Source of the DNA: Pseudoalteromonas denitrificans DSM 6059
GTDB lineage: Bacteria; Pseudomonadota; Gammaproteobacteria; Enterobacterales; Alteromonadaceae
DNA length: 64,000 nucleotides
NCBI RefSeq assembly: GCF_900112265.1
Contig: NZ_FOLO01000013.1
Span: forward strand, 1-64,000
Reading direction: 5' to 3'
The notes below the pieces were generated by a model that searched no databases, had not been told where the DNA came from, and was given only the letters and a program-made list of their open reading frames with translations. Positions 17,513-28,557 of this stretch are shown in pieces. Numbering within the stretch: position 1 is the stretch's first letter; each line of letters starts with the position of its first letter. The translations under genes were made by a program, and so were the position numbers.

Positions 17513-18115
17513 TTGAAAAAAATTATAGTAAGTGCAGTCGCTGGTGTTGCAGTCTTAGCTTTAAGTGGTTGTGCAAATAAAGCCGTTGTGAGCTATGGTG
17601 ATGCAACTGCCGTAGAAACTACAGATATAAACTTTGGATCAACCGATCTGCAAAAAGTAGCAACTCAAATGACAGATTCATTATTGTTATCACCTGTTGT
17701 AGGAACATTAACTGCGAATAGTCGTCCGGTTGTATTTGTTGAGCGTATTAAAAATAAAACCAGTGAACATATAGATACTGAGTCCATTACCGATTCTGTA
17801 TCAACTAAGTTATTACGTTCAGGAAAGTTCCGCTTTGTTGATATGGGCCGTGTTGAAGCTGCTCGTGAACAACTTAATTTTCAACATAATGGCGGTATGG
17901 TTAATCCAAATAAAGCAATTGCTTTTGGTAAACAGGTTGGGGCGCAATATATGTTATATGGAAACCTTTCAAGCATAGTGAAAAGCAATAAAGATAAGGC
18001 CGATGTATATTATAAATTTACTTTACGTTTGATGGACTTACAAAGCGGTTTAGTTGAGTGGGCTGATGAAACAGAAATTCGTAAAACACGCGAAACAGCA
18101 AGTTTAGGTTGGTAA
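17513..18115 (+). CDS. lpoB: Penicillin-binding protein activator LpoB
   Basis: A 200-residue outer-membrane lipoprotein (signal MKKIIVSAVAGVAVLALSGC, Cys20). The mature part matches LpoB: DLQKVATQMTDSLL, RPVVFVERIKNKTSEHIDTESI, LLRSGKFRFVD and GAQYMLYGNL. LpoB spans the periplasm to activate the glycosyltransferase/transpeptidase PBP1b during peptidoglycan synthesis. The start codon is TTG, supported by GAGG at 17501-17504 and by the signal peptide beginning exactly there. The Pro/Gln-rich linker of E. coli LpoB is absent, as usual outside enterics. Third gene of the envelope operon. Confidence 0.9.
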   Translation: MKKIIVSAVAGVAVLALSGCANKAVVSYGDATAVETTDINFGSTDLQKVATQMTDSLLLSPVVGTLTANSRPVVFVERIKNKTSEHIDTESITDSVSTKLLRSGKFRFVDMGRVEAAREQLNFQHNGGMVNPNKAIAFGKQVGAQYMLYGNLSSIVKSNKDKADVYYKFTLRLMDLQSGLVEWADETEIRKTRETASLGW

Positions 18116-18142
18116 GCGAGTCACTTTTAAAGGGGGTAAATT

Positions 18143-18610
18143 ATGAAAAAATTAATTTCCTTATTATTTATAACTCTTATATTTAGCATGCAGGTCAATG
18201 CTGGTTATGAAAGAAATAAAGCTGTGCCAGTACAGGAAGTTTTATTCGGTAAAGTGCAGTCTGTTAGAAATATAACTGAGCAAGAACTGGTCAGAGATAA
18301 AAACCAAGGTTGGAAAGTTTTTGGTGGTGCTTTAATTGGCGGTGCTATTGGTAATCAATTTGGTGATGGCAGTGGCCAAGTCGCTGCAACCATTTTAGGC
18401 GCTTTAATTGGCGCGTCTATTTCTGATAGTCGTCATCCTCAATATCATGAGCGCAGTCTGCGTTTGGTTGAGATGATGATTGAAACGGAGCAAGGCAAAG
18501 CGTACATGGTAGTGCAAGACTTTGATTCCAGAATGACCTTTAGTCAAGATGATAAAATACGCTTAATTTATCTTGAAAATGGCTCAGTAAGAATTGATAA
18601 AGCTTTTTAA
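18143..18610 (+). CDS. Glycine-zipper 2TM domain envelope protein
   Basis: A 155-residue exported protein (signal peptide about residues 1-21, ending VNA). A glycine zipper occupies about residues 58-92 (GGALIGGAIGNQFG, then VAATILGALIGASI), the pattern of the SlyB/RcsF-associated Rick_17kDa/glycine-zipper outer-membrane proteins. The N- and C-terminal parts resemble the SlyB-like beta-rich fold. It begins 27 bp after lpoB with an AGGGGG site and probably ends the operon. Function beyond envelope integrity is not known. Confidence 0.8.
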   Translation: MKKLISLLFITLIFSMQVNAGYERNKAVPVQEVLFGKVQSVRNITEQELVRDKNQGWKVFGGALIGGAIGNQFGDGSGQVAATILGALIGASISDSRHPQYHERSLRLVEMMIETEQGKAYMVVQDFDSRMTFSQDDKIRLIYLENGSVRIDKAF

Positions 18611-18633
18611 GTTATAGCGCCAAATGCATAAAA

Positions 18634-18661
18634 AAGACCAGGAGCAAAAGTTACTGGTCTT
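18634..18661. terminator. Bidirectional intrinsic terminator
   Basis: Arms AAGACCAG (18634-18641) and CTGGTCTT (18654-18661). On the minus strand the stem is followed by a T-run, so it is strongest for efpL, but it also sits at the end of the plus-strand LpoB operon. Confidence 0.8.
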
Positions 18662-18705
18662 CAATTGAAACTGTCAATTTATTTTAGAACGAGACAAGCT
18701 ATAAA

Positions 18706-19281
18706 TTATTTGGACTCTGCACGGCCCATAAATTTACGTTCTTCAGTATTGACTTTTATTTTATCACCCGTTGAAATATGTTCTGGTACTTGAACACTTA
18801 AACCGGTGGAAAGCATGGCGGGTTTAGTGCGTGCTGTTGCAGAACCACCTTTAATTGATGGGTCTGTTTCAGTGATAACTAATTCTACACTTGATGGTAA
18901 ATCAATGCCGACAGGTGAGCCATCTACTAAGACAACCTGAACACCTTGGGTATTTTCATCAATAAATAATATCTCATCGGCGATATTTTCTTTATTCAGG
19001 TTATATGGTGTGTAATCTTCATTATCCATAAATACAAGTTCATCACCATCAAGGTATGAAAACATCACTTGGCGACGTATTAAATCAGCCAATGTAAGCA
19101 TATCGCTATCTTTGAATGTTTCATCAACTTTCAAGCCTGAAACAACATCATACATACGCATACGATATAAACTACCACCAGCACGGCCTTGAGGTACAGA
19201 GCGCTCAATGTCTCTAATAATATATACACTATTGTTATATTCTATTGCGGTATTTTTTTTTACTTCACTGGCCTTTGGCAT
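18706..19281 (-). CDS. efpL: Elongation factor P-like protein EfpL (YeiP)
   Basis: A 191-residue three-domain beta-barrel protein of the EF-P/YeiP family. The loop that carries the modified Lys in EF-P reads VPQGRAGGS here, with Arg at the tip, which is characteristic of EfpL and means no lysylation is needed. The end ([22 protein letters not shown]) matches the family C-terminus. It binds the ribosomal E site and relieves stalling at proline and some non-proline motifs. Single gene with its own terminator at 18634-18661. Confidence 0.94.
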   Translation of the reverse strand: MPKASEVKKNTAIEYNNSVYIIRDIERSVPQGRAGGSLYRMRMYDVVSGLKVDETFKDSDMLTLADLIRRQVMFSYLDGDELVFMDNEDYTPYNLNKENIADEILFIDENTQGVQVVLVDGSPVGIDLPSSVELVITETDPSIKGGSATARTKPAMLSTGLSVQVPEHISTGDKIKVNTEERKFMGRAESK

Positions 19282-19409
19282 GATATTTTGTCCTGAAAAA
19301 AATAATGCGGTAAAAATAACATGAACTTAGTTTAATGCAAGTTGATTTGAGAAATTAAAAAACCTATATTGCAAGCAATATAGGTTTGAAGAAACGAACG
19401 GGAATTGAA

Positions 19410-21587
<2,178 letters not shown>

Positions 21588-21975
21588 TTATTTGAATCCT
21601 TTAATAGTTATATTTTTGTTTATCTCACTCAACAGCAAATAATCTGAGTGGTGTTCCTATTTATAGAACACAAATAACGCTTTGCAAGAAAATAATTTAC
21701 AAAAAATTAACTTTTATATTTGTTTTTGTTTGATTTAAAGGCAAATAGAAAGCTCTATAGTTTATCTTTGCGTACCGTTTTTGGTTCTTTTGTGGTTTGT
21801 TTGCATTTACTTTTTTGGAGGTTGTTTATTTTGAAATTTTTATTTTCTTTAAATTGTTTAACAAAAATTTAAAGAAAATAAGAGGAGTTGATCTAGTAAA
21901 TAGATGTAAAGTGAATTAAGTATTTATTTTTACATGATGCAGTGAATCAATTTTATAGTTGGAATTTTGATGTTT
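21588..21975. other. Intergenic region between the M20 and M4 peptidase genes
   Basis: About 390 bp. It holds the promoter region of the M4 peptidase gene and a long AT-rich hairpin (21840-21881) just after the M20 gene. No gene is seen. Confidence 0.55.
21840..21881. repeat. Long AT-rich hairpin between two minus-strand peptidase genes
   Basis: Sixteen-base perfect arms (21840-21855 and 21866-21881, core TTTCTTTAAATT / AATTTAAAGAAA) with a ten-base loop. It lies 95 bp beyond the M20 stop. There is no T-run in the minus direction, so it is a possible factor-dependent terminator or RNA-protecting hairpin. Confidence 0.45.
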
Positions 21976-23124
21976 TTATGCAATTTTTATCAGATTGTGA
22001 GTTTTTTCTTTATTTAATATGGCATTTTCATTCATAAAATAGGCAAGTATTTGGCTCATTTCATTAATGCGTATAATAAAACTCGCTTTACTTGCTCTTT
22101 CATTTATAGTGTGATCTCCATCTCCAAAAGGACCAAAACCATCAAGTGTAACAAGGCCTGCAGCTGACATAATATTTGCATCACTGACCCCACCTCTATG
22201 CTCTGTTTTTAATTCGTAACCTAATAATGAGTTGATTTTTTTGATTAATACTGCTTGCTTAGGAGTTGGCGGCATAACATCTCTTTGAACACCACCTTCT
22301 ATAGTCACCTGTATATTTTCAACTTTTGGGTGATCAACTATGTGGTATATATTTTCAAGAACTCGAAGTTTTTCGTTAAAACAATTAAAACGTGCTTCTA
22401 CAACTAAATTTGCTTTTGGTGATATGGTATTAGCACCAATTCCACCTGTGCATTTTCCAACATTTACAGTTGTAGCTTGTTCTAAATCGGTTAAAGCGGT
22501 TAAATCGATAATCATATGTGCGGCGGCTAAATTGGCATTTATACCTGATGTATATTCATTGCCTGCGTGAGCAGATTTACCTTCAATATTGATATTAAAT
22601 GTTGCGACACCTTTTCTGGCTGTGACTATTTCATGATTTTTACCCGCAGCTTCAAAAACAAAACAGTAGTCATAATTTTTGGCTAAACGGGCAGATAAAT
22701 GTTTACTATCATCACTGCCAGTTTCTTCATCACTTACCAGTAACATATCTATATTGGTAATTTCATTAAATTCTTGTTTTAATTTCCTAAGTGCACATAA
22801 AGCAACATAATTACCGCCTTTCATATCACATACACCTGGGCCATAAATCCAACTGTCATCTTCTGAAAACGTCTCAAATGTTCCTTTAGGAAAAACAGTA
22901 TCTAAATGCCCTAATAATAAAACTTTCTTCCCTTTCACCTTGTTAGATATAAATAAAATATGGTTACCAATATCTTCTCTTTCAAAGGTTTGACATTTAA
23001 AACCCAGAGGCATCATCCATGATTTAAAAACATCTGCATTTTGATTTATTCCTCGTTTATTTTTACTGTGGGAATTTATATTAATGATTTTTGCCAGTTC
23101 AGAAAAATTCATATTAACATTCAT
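21976..23124 (-). CDS. M20 family metallopeptidase (carboxypeptidase G2-like)
   Basis: A 382-residue cytoplasmic co-catalytic zinc hydrolase of the M20A/CPG2 type. Zinc ligands are visible: His in GHLDTVF, bridging Asp in GVCDMKGG, catalytic and metal Glu pair in SDEETGS, Glu in FEAAG, and His near the C-terminus in GDGDHTINE. The dimerisation domain occupies about residues 175-290. CPG2 relatives remove C-terminal glutamate from folates or gamma-glutamyl chains, but many act on other N-acyl amino acids. No signal peptide is seen. It is divergent, across 293 bp, from the ATP-grasp/M14 cluster, which suggests a possible functional link. Confidence 0.88.
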   Translation of the reverse strand: MNVNMNFSELAKIININSHSKNKRGINQNADVFKSWMMPLGFKCQTFEREDIGNHILFISNKVKGKKVLLLGHLDTVFPKGTFETFSEDDSWIYGPGVCDMKGGNYVALCALRKLKQEFNEITNIDMLLVSDEETGSDDSKHLSARLAKNYDYCFVFEAAGKNHEIVTARKGVATFNINIEGKSAHAGNEYTSGINANLAAAHMIIDLTALTDLEQATTVNVGKCTGGIGANTISPKANLVVEARFNCFNEKLRVLENIYHIVDHPKVENIQVTIEGGVQRDVMPPTPKQAVLIKKINSLLGYELKTEHRGGVSDANIMSAAGLVTLDGFGPFGDGDHTINERASKASFIIRINEMSQILAYFMNENAILNKEKTHNLIKIA

Positions 23125-23417
23125 AAATAAAGCCCATCCTTAGTGATAAAGTCAGTGTCATTGCACCTTGATTATCAATATTTAAATATAAAAGTTTAAA
23201 TTTTCAGTTTCATTCTCATGACCGTTTTATGAACAATTTTGTTGTTTTATATTTCTTCAACAGATTGTCACAAAACTGGATTTTAATAGAGCAAAGAGAC
23301 GCTTTTCAATTTTATCTAAACTCAGATGTTTTTTACTTTAATGGCTCCTTGTTCCTTAAAGTGATTTAGATATAGAGAAGGCAAATTTCATTGAAATTGT
23401 ATTAATGGAGATAAGCA

Positions 23418-24341
23418 ATGTCGGCAGCAAATGTTGGTTTGTGGTTATATGAAAATGGGGGCGGTTTACATATTCAAAATGCAATCGTCAATGCACTAAA
23501 GCAAAGAGATATTAATTGCATTACGGGCTTAAACCTAAGAGATGCTCATGCAAGAGATGGTCATATTCATTGTAATAATATTTTAATGGAAGAATTAGAC
23601 TTATTTTTGAGTTACAACGCTGGTCAGCAAACCCAATATCAATTGTATCTTTATGAAGCGATTAGCCAAAGCATTCCAACTATTAATAATTTTAATGCTT
23701 TTGCTTTATCTGAAGACAAATTCAAAACGTCGCATTTGTTAAATAATCACGGGATTATTACACCTGAATATCGTTTGTGTCATAAAAATGATACTGATGG
23801 TTTAAAAAAAGCGATTAAAGATTGGGGAGGGAAATTAGTTTATAAACCGACAGATGGTTGGGGGGGCGCGGGTATAGTGAAAATAGAAGGAGAACAGGCG
23901 CTTGATATGCTGTTGCCCTTTTTAAGTCGAACAGATTTAAGATATTTTTATTTAGAACGTTTTATAGATTATGACAATACGGATTTTAGAATTGATATCG
24001 TTGATGGTCAGTATATAGGATGTTATGGCCGTAAAGCACCTAAAGATGATTGGAAAACAAATATCACCAGTGGCGGTAGTATTTTTGTGAGGGAGCCCAC
24101 GGATGAATTGATTAATTTAGCAAAAAAAGCAGCTTTGGTAACAGGGCTTGAAATTGCTGGTGTTGATTTAATTTATGACCGTGAAAAAGAGCGTTATGTT
24201 GTACTTGAAGTAAATGGCATCCCAGCATTTGCAACACCAGAACAAGAAAAGTTGGGATTAAATTTTAATCATAAAAAAATTGATGCCATTGTTAATTTAA
24301 TTGACCGAACAGTTTGTAAATCTAATGCTAAGGTAGCTTAA
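23418..24341 (+). CDS. RimK-like ATP-grasp ligase
   Basis: A 307-residue cytoplasmic ATP-grasp protein of the RimK/LysX-like group. Residues about 1-95 form the pre-ATP-grasp domain. The ATP-binding part has KLVYKPTDGWGGAGIVKI (lid loop), YLERFI (nucleotide-binding), DFRIDIVDG and NITSGGSIF, and a catalytic metal site GVDLIYD ... VLEVNGIPAF with an intact E-x-N. Such enzymes activate a carboxylate as acyl phosphate and join it to an amine, commonly adding an amino acid to a protein, peptide or cofactor. Three bases separate it from the next ATP-grasp gene, so they are almost surely co-translated. GGAGAT precedes the ATG. The substrate is unknown. Confidence 0.88.
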   Translation: MSAANVGLWLYENGGGLHIQNAIVNALKQRDINCITGLNLRDAHARDGHIHCNNILMEELDLFLSYNAGQQTQYQLYLYEAISQSIPTINNFNAFALSEDKFKTSHLLNNHGIITPEYRLCHKNDTDGLKKAIKDWGGKLVYKPTDGWGGAGIVKIEGEQALDMLLPFLSRTDLRYFYLERFIDYDNTDFRIDIVDGQYIGCYGRKAPKDDWKTNITSGGSIFVREPTDELINLAKKAALVTGLEIAGVDLIYDREKERYVVLEVNGIPAFATPEQEKLGLNFNHKKIDAIVNLIDRTVCKSNAKVA

Positions 24342-24344
24342 CTT

Positions 24345-25733
24345 ATGAAAAATACACCGGGATTACCTAAACTTGGGTTTTTATATTTAAATCATGTATT
24401 ACGTTTTTTTGATAATTCTAATTTTAAAGGTTGGCCAGACAAAATTGCCCAAGTAACTTATCGTTGGGGAAAAGATAAACAACGCTTTATTGATGAAGTC
24501 AAAGCAAAAAAAATTAATGTATTAATAGGAAATATACCTGCAACAGCATATGAAACCTTTCGAGAAATTGCAAAAGCATTGCCTGAAGTTGAATTTGTAC
24601 CTTCACTCGATGCGCAGTTTTCAAATAAATCAAAAGAAAATGTGACTCACTTTTGTAATAAATATAATTTGCCCGCTCCTAATACAAGTATTTTTTATGT
24701 TCCTGACCGTGCAGATAAATATTTAAAAAATGCGGTTTATCCGAAAATAATAAAGCGCTCTTTTGGCCCTTCAAATTATGGCGGTTATTTTGTTCATAAA
24801 GTTGATAACTATACTCAAGCTAAGATGTTATTGAATAAGCGCAAATACTATCCTGTATATGTACAAGATTTTGTGCCTATGGAAGCTGATATCCGTGTAA
24901 TGCTGATTGGGCATAAACCCGTATGTGCATTTTGGCGAAGACCACCTGAAGGTGAATGGCTTACAAATACCAGTCAGGGTGGCAGCATGGACTATGAAAA
25001 TGTACCAAAAAACATTCTAAAATTGGCAGTTGAAACTTCAAAAGCTGCAAATGCTGAATATTGGGCCTGTGATATTGCTCTGGGGAAAAATGGTCAAATA
25101 TACATTTTAGAGTGTGCAACTGCATTTGCAGCTTTTCCCTATATCAGAGATTGGATTGGACAATATTTGATGTGGAAATATTCAAGTGGTCAATTTAAGT
25201 TGCCTAATATTCCCATGTGGAACTGGGAAGAGTTAGGAAAAATAAACGTGACATTATTACGTACTATGCGCCATATCACTTTTGGTAAGCATATACCCAG
25301 TTATGACTCAAATGAATTGTTCAAACAACTGGATGAATATGGTTTTCCTGTTATGGAAGTGCAAAATAAGCCATATGAAGAATGGCCAAGTAGTATTTGG
25401 AATTTTCAAGATAACTTTCAATTAAATCACCCTGATCTATATTGCGAACCTGATCCTATTGAAATAAGTAAAGATGAAAGTTGTGAACCATTAGTGGTTG
25501 AAGAGCATGATGATAGCACTGTTATCTCTCAATTGAGTTTAATGACTTTTTTTACGGGGATCAAAGGTATAGGCAATAAAATGGCACAGGATATTATTAA
25601 TACTTTAGGTACGCAAGGTGTTATTGATGCCTTGCAAAATAACCCGAATAAATTATGTGAAATAAAAAATGTTAAGGCAAAGAAGTTAGAGATGATCACA
25701 TCCCATTGGCAGCAATTTAGTCAAACTTTGTAG
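24345..25733 (+). CDS. ATP-grasp ligase fused to RecD2-like helix-hairpin-helix tail
   Basis: A 462-residue protein. Residues about 100-290 are a RimK-like ATP-grasp domain: PKIIKRSFGPSNYGG, YVQDFVPMEADIRVMLIG, NTSQGGSMDYEN and ACDIALGKNGQIYILE. The usual catalytic E-x-N is ECA here, so the Asn metal ligand appears replaced. Residues about 398-460 (FFTGIKGIGNKMAQDIINTLG followed by LCEIKNVKAKKLEMI) form two helix-hairpin-helix motifs resembling the tandem HhH of RecD2 helicases, which in other proteins bind DNA. The middle part (about 290-395) is unassigned. The combination is unusual. It may be a ligase that acts on a DNA-associated target, or a partner subunit of the first ligase. Confidence 0.8.
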   Translation: MKNTPGLPKLGFLYLNHVLRFFDNSNFKGWPDKIAQVTYRWGKDKQRFIDEVKAKKINVLIGNIPATAYETFREIAKALPEVEFVPSLDAQFSNKSKENVTHFCNKYNLPAPNTSIFYVPDRADKYLKNAVYPKIIKRSFGPSNYGGYFVHKVDNYTQAKMLLNKRKYYPVYVQDFVPMEADIRVMLIGHKPVCAFWRRPPEGEWLTNTSQGGSMDYENVPKNILKLAVETSKAANAEYWACDIALGKNGQIYILECATAFAAFPYIRDWIGQYLMWKYSSGQFKLPNIPMWNWEELGKINVTLLRTMRHITFGKHIPSYDSNELFKQLDEYGFPVMEVQNKPYEEWPSSIWNFQDNFQLNHPDLYCEPDPIEISKDESCEPLVVEEHDDSTVISQLSLMTFFTGIKGIGNKMAQDIINTLGTQGVIDALQNNPNKLCEIKNVKAKKLEMITSHWQQFSQTL

Positions 25734-25802
25734 TTAATATTGAGCAGTAGTAAATATATTGCTGCTTATATGATTTTTTAATTTTGGGCTATTAATAATT
25801 TT

Positions 25803-28466
25803 ATGAAAATTCAATATACATCTTATCAAGAAACGATTTCATTTTTGAAACAAGCCATGAGTGAACACCCTAATTTAATTCGTTTGCAAAGCATAGGGGA
25901 TACATGGGAAAAGCGGCCTATTATGCTAGCAACAATTTCAAACGATGTTGTTTATGCAGATGAAAAACCTGGCTTGTTATATACAGGAACGATCCATGCT
26001 AGGGAGTGGATTGGTAATGAACTTGCCATAAATTTTATAAAGTATATTATTGATAATTATAGATTTAACCCTAAGCTGATGAGCGCGCTCACTCGTAATA
26101 CATTTTATATTGTGCCTTGCTTAAACCCGGATGGATTTGAGTACTCACGTAACCACTTTTCATTTTGGCGTAAAAATCGAAGAGATAATGGTGATGGTAC
26201 TTTTGGTGTTGATTTAAATCGTAATTTTGACTCTAAATTTCGAAAGGGCAGTGATAGTAATTTAAGTACTTATGGAGGCCCTCATGCATTTTCAGAGCCT
26301 GAAACTTGTGCCATTCGAGATTTTGTTAACCTACATGCAAATATTACGATATCCCTTGATTATCACTCTCAAGGTAATGTTTTTTTTCCTGCACATAAAT
26401 TTAATCATGAAGTTGAAATTGAGGGCACAGATTTAAATATTTTATGTGCCAATATGAACAATGAAATAAAAAAGGTGACGGGTCGCCAATATGGTATTCA
26501 CCGAGGAAAACCACCTGCTAATTTAATTAGAGGCAGCGGCCGAGAGTATTATTATTCTAAGGGAATATTAGCAACTGTAGTTGAAGTTGGCACAAGAAAT
26601 ATACCCGATCATATGCAAGATATGTCACAAAGCATAGATGAAAATATACCCGCATTGATTTATGCCTTATCGGAAGCCATTAATTATTCAGCGTTAGCAC
26701 CAAAAAGAGTGGAAGGTTTTACAATCAAAGAGATAGGATCAGATACAGTTACACTAGAGTGGTTATATCCGATAAAAGATGATTTATATTTTGAAATTTA
26801 TCGTAGCGAAACAAATAAAAATATGTGCAATGAACAAACGTTAGTTGCGATTACTAAGTCGTCTTATTTTAAAGATGTACAATTAAAAACAGGTCAAAGC
26901 TATTTTTATAATATAAGAGCTGTAGATAAGGTCACAAAAGTTAAATCTCCTTTTAGCCCTGAGTTAAGATTAAAAACCTTGCTTGCTAATGATGAGTTTT
27001 CATTAACGTTGTACCCAGCAAAACAAGATGTGGGTTATTTAGCTGAAAACTATATCATTAAAAATAAAGAACATTTTGGTTATAACTCCATGTTTATTGG
27101 TATTAATAAAAATCGCGGTAAAAGCTACGGTTTAATACGGTTTAATTTAAATAATTTACCAGAGCAAGTTCAAATTACAAGTGCACAGTTTTCTTTATAT
27201 CCTATGAACCGTGTTAATGCCAAAATCGAAAAGTACGGGCAATGGTCAATTGATATTTTAGATGCCAGCAAAATTACAGACATTTATGATTTTAATGAAA
27301 TAGAGCAAGCTGACAGTATTTTTACGTTAGGCCAGACCATTGAATCAGACAAAATGACACAAGGTATTTGGAGTAAATGGCAATTTAATGGTGTAGAACG
27401 CAGTTTATTACACACTTGTGGTAAAGAATTATTGTTAAGAATTAAAGGGCCCATCTCTTTACCGCTTGGTAACGATTCACAAATGATGCAATTTGACATC
27501 GGTTATGGTCCGTTTGGTAGTGGTTTACATTATCGTCCATATTTAGACTTAATTTACACTCAGGAAAGTAAGTGCATTGAAATGTTACCTGCAGCGCTTA
27601 ATGTTATTTATCCCGAATATATTAAAAGTAATAAACTTGCCTGTGGCTTTAATGAAAAAGGTGAAGTGGTTTATGGTCAAATGGCTTTTGCTTTAGATGT
27701 CTTGCCTAAAGTTGATACTACTGTGATCACCCATGCCTATTTATTACTTCATAACAAAAACCATTTAACAAGTGCAAAAGACATTAGATTTACCATTGAG
27801 CTGGTGGAGTTAAAAGATCTTGATTATAAAAGTGTTAAACAAAGAGATAAAATTGAATATATAGGATACGAAGTCAGTAATGAGCAATTAAAGGAAAAGT
27901 CACAGCACCACTTTATATTTGATAGTTACAGTCGCCAGGCATTAGAGCGTTTGCACAATGAAAATAAACCTTTCTATTTTATAATGAGAGCAACAGCAGA
28001 GTCTCAGGCATCAAATGCTTTGGTTGATTGGCATTGTGACAACGCCCTTCAGGCAAAACTCATTATAAATTACATCGAGCGACGCAAATATGCATTAGAT
28101 GCACCTAAAGACATCAATATTGAAATTGAAAATAAGCAAGTTAAACTCAGTTGGAAAAATCCAGAGCATAGTGATTTTGTTGGATCATTTGTCGTGCGTA
28201 ATCGTTTTCATCCACCTAAATCTCCTTTTGATGGTGTGAAAATTTATGGTGGTAAAGATGAATATACTTTTGACAATTTTGGTAATGCGCACATCCCTAA
28301 ATATTATTCAGTTTTTAGCTATGATAATGTTCCAAATTATTCAGCCCCTGCAGCAATTTATTATGCTAAAACGCAGACCATTCTCTTAGATGAATTAAAT
28401 GACGATTTACCTTGTGAACTTCAATATGAATTAGAAGATGAAGATATGAACCTAGGGGATGATTAG
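25803..28466 (+). CDS. M14 zinc carboxypeptidase with FN3 and DNRLRE-like domains, no signal peptide
   Basis: An 887-residue multidomain protein. The M14 domain (about 1-295) is complete: zinc ligands His65 and Glu68 (HAREW) and His188 (DYHSQG), substrate-binding NPDGFEYS and DLNRNF, and catalytic Glu261 (VVEVGTR). FN3 follows at about 300-395, then two DNRLRE-like beta domains (about 398-590 and 595-765), a second FN3 (about 770-865) and an acidic tail (ELEDEDMNLGDD). FN3 and DNRLRE domains are normally extracellular, yet the N-terminus starts directly at the peptidase fold with no signal. It lies 69 bp after the ATP-grasp pair on the same strand and probably trims or processes what those enzymes make. 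Confidence 0.85.
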   Translation: MKIQYTSYQETISFLKQAMSEHPNLIRLQSIGDTWEKRPIMLATISNDVVYADEKPGLLYTGTIHAREWIGNELAINFIKYIIDNYRFNPKLMSALTRNTFYIVPCLNPDGFEYSRNHFSFWRKNRRDNGDGTFGVDLNRNFDSKFRKGSDSNLSTYGGPHAFSEPETCAIRDFVNLHANITISLDYHSQGNVFFPAHKFNHEVEIEGTDLNILCANMNNEIKKVTGRQYGIHRGKPPANLIRGSGREYYYSKGILATVVEVGTRNIPDHMQDMSQSIDENIPALIYALSEAINYSALAPKRVEGFTIKEIGSDTVTLEWLYPIKDDLYFEIYRSETNKNMCNEQTLVAITKSSYFKDVQLKTGQSYFYNIRAVDKVTKVKSPFSPELRLKTLLANDEFSLTLYPAKQDVGYLAENYIIKNKEHFGYNSMFIGINKNRGKSYGLIRFNLNNLPEQVQITSAQFSLYPMNRVNAKIEKYGQWSIDILDASKITDIYDFNEIEQADSIFTLGQTIESDKMTQGIWSKWQFNGVERSLLHTCGKELLLRIKGPISLPLGNDSQMMQFDIGYGPFGSGLHYRPYLDLIYTQESKCIEMLPAALNVIYPEYIKSNKLACGFNEKGEVVYGQMAFALDVLPKVDTTVITHAYLLLHNKNHLTSAKDIRFTIELVELKDLDYKSVKQRDKIEYIGYEVSNEQLKEKSQHHFIFDSYSRQALERLHNENKPFYFIMRATAESQASNALVDWHCDNALQAKLIINYIERRKYALDAPKDINIEIENKQVKLSWKNPEHSDFVGSFVVRNRFHPPKSPFDGVKIYGGKDEYTFDNFGNAHIPKYYSVFSYDNVPNYSAPAAIYYAKTQTILLDELNDDLPCELQYELEDEDMNLGDD

Positions 28467-28557
28467 CTGATTACATAAAATGCAGTGGTTTACTTTGATT
28501 AATTTACGCTAACGATTATGATGTTGGGCATGATAATTGTTAGCTGAAAAATTTAAA

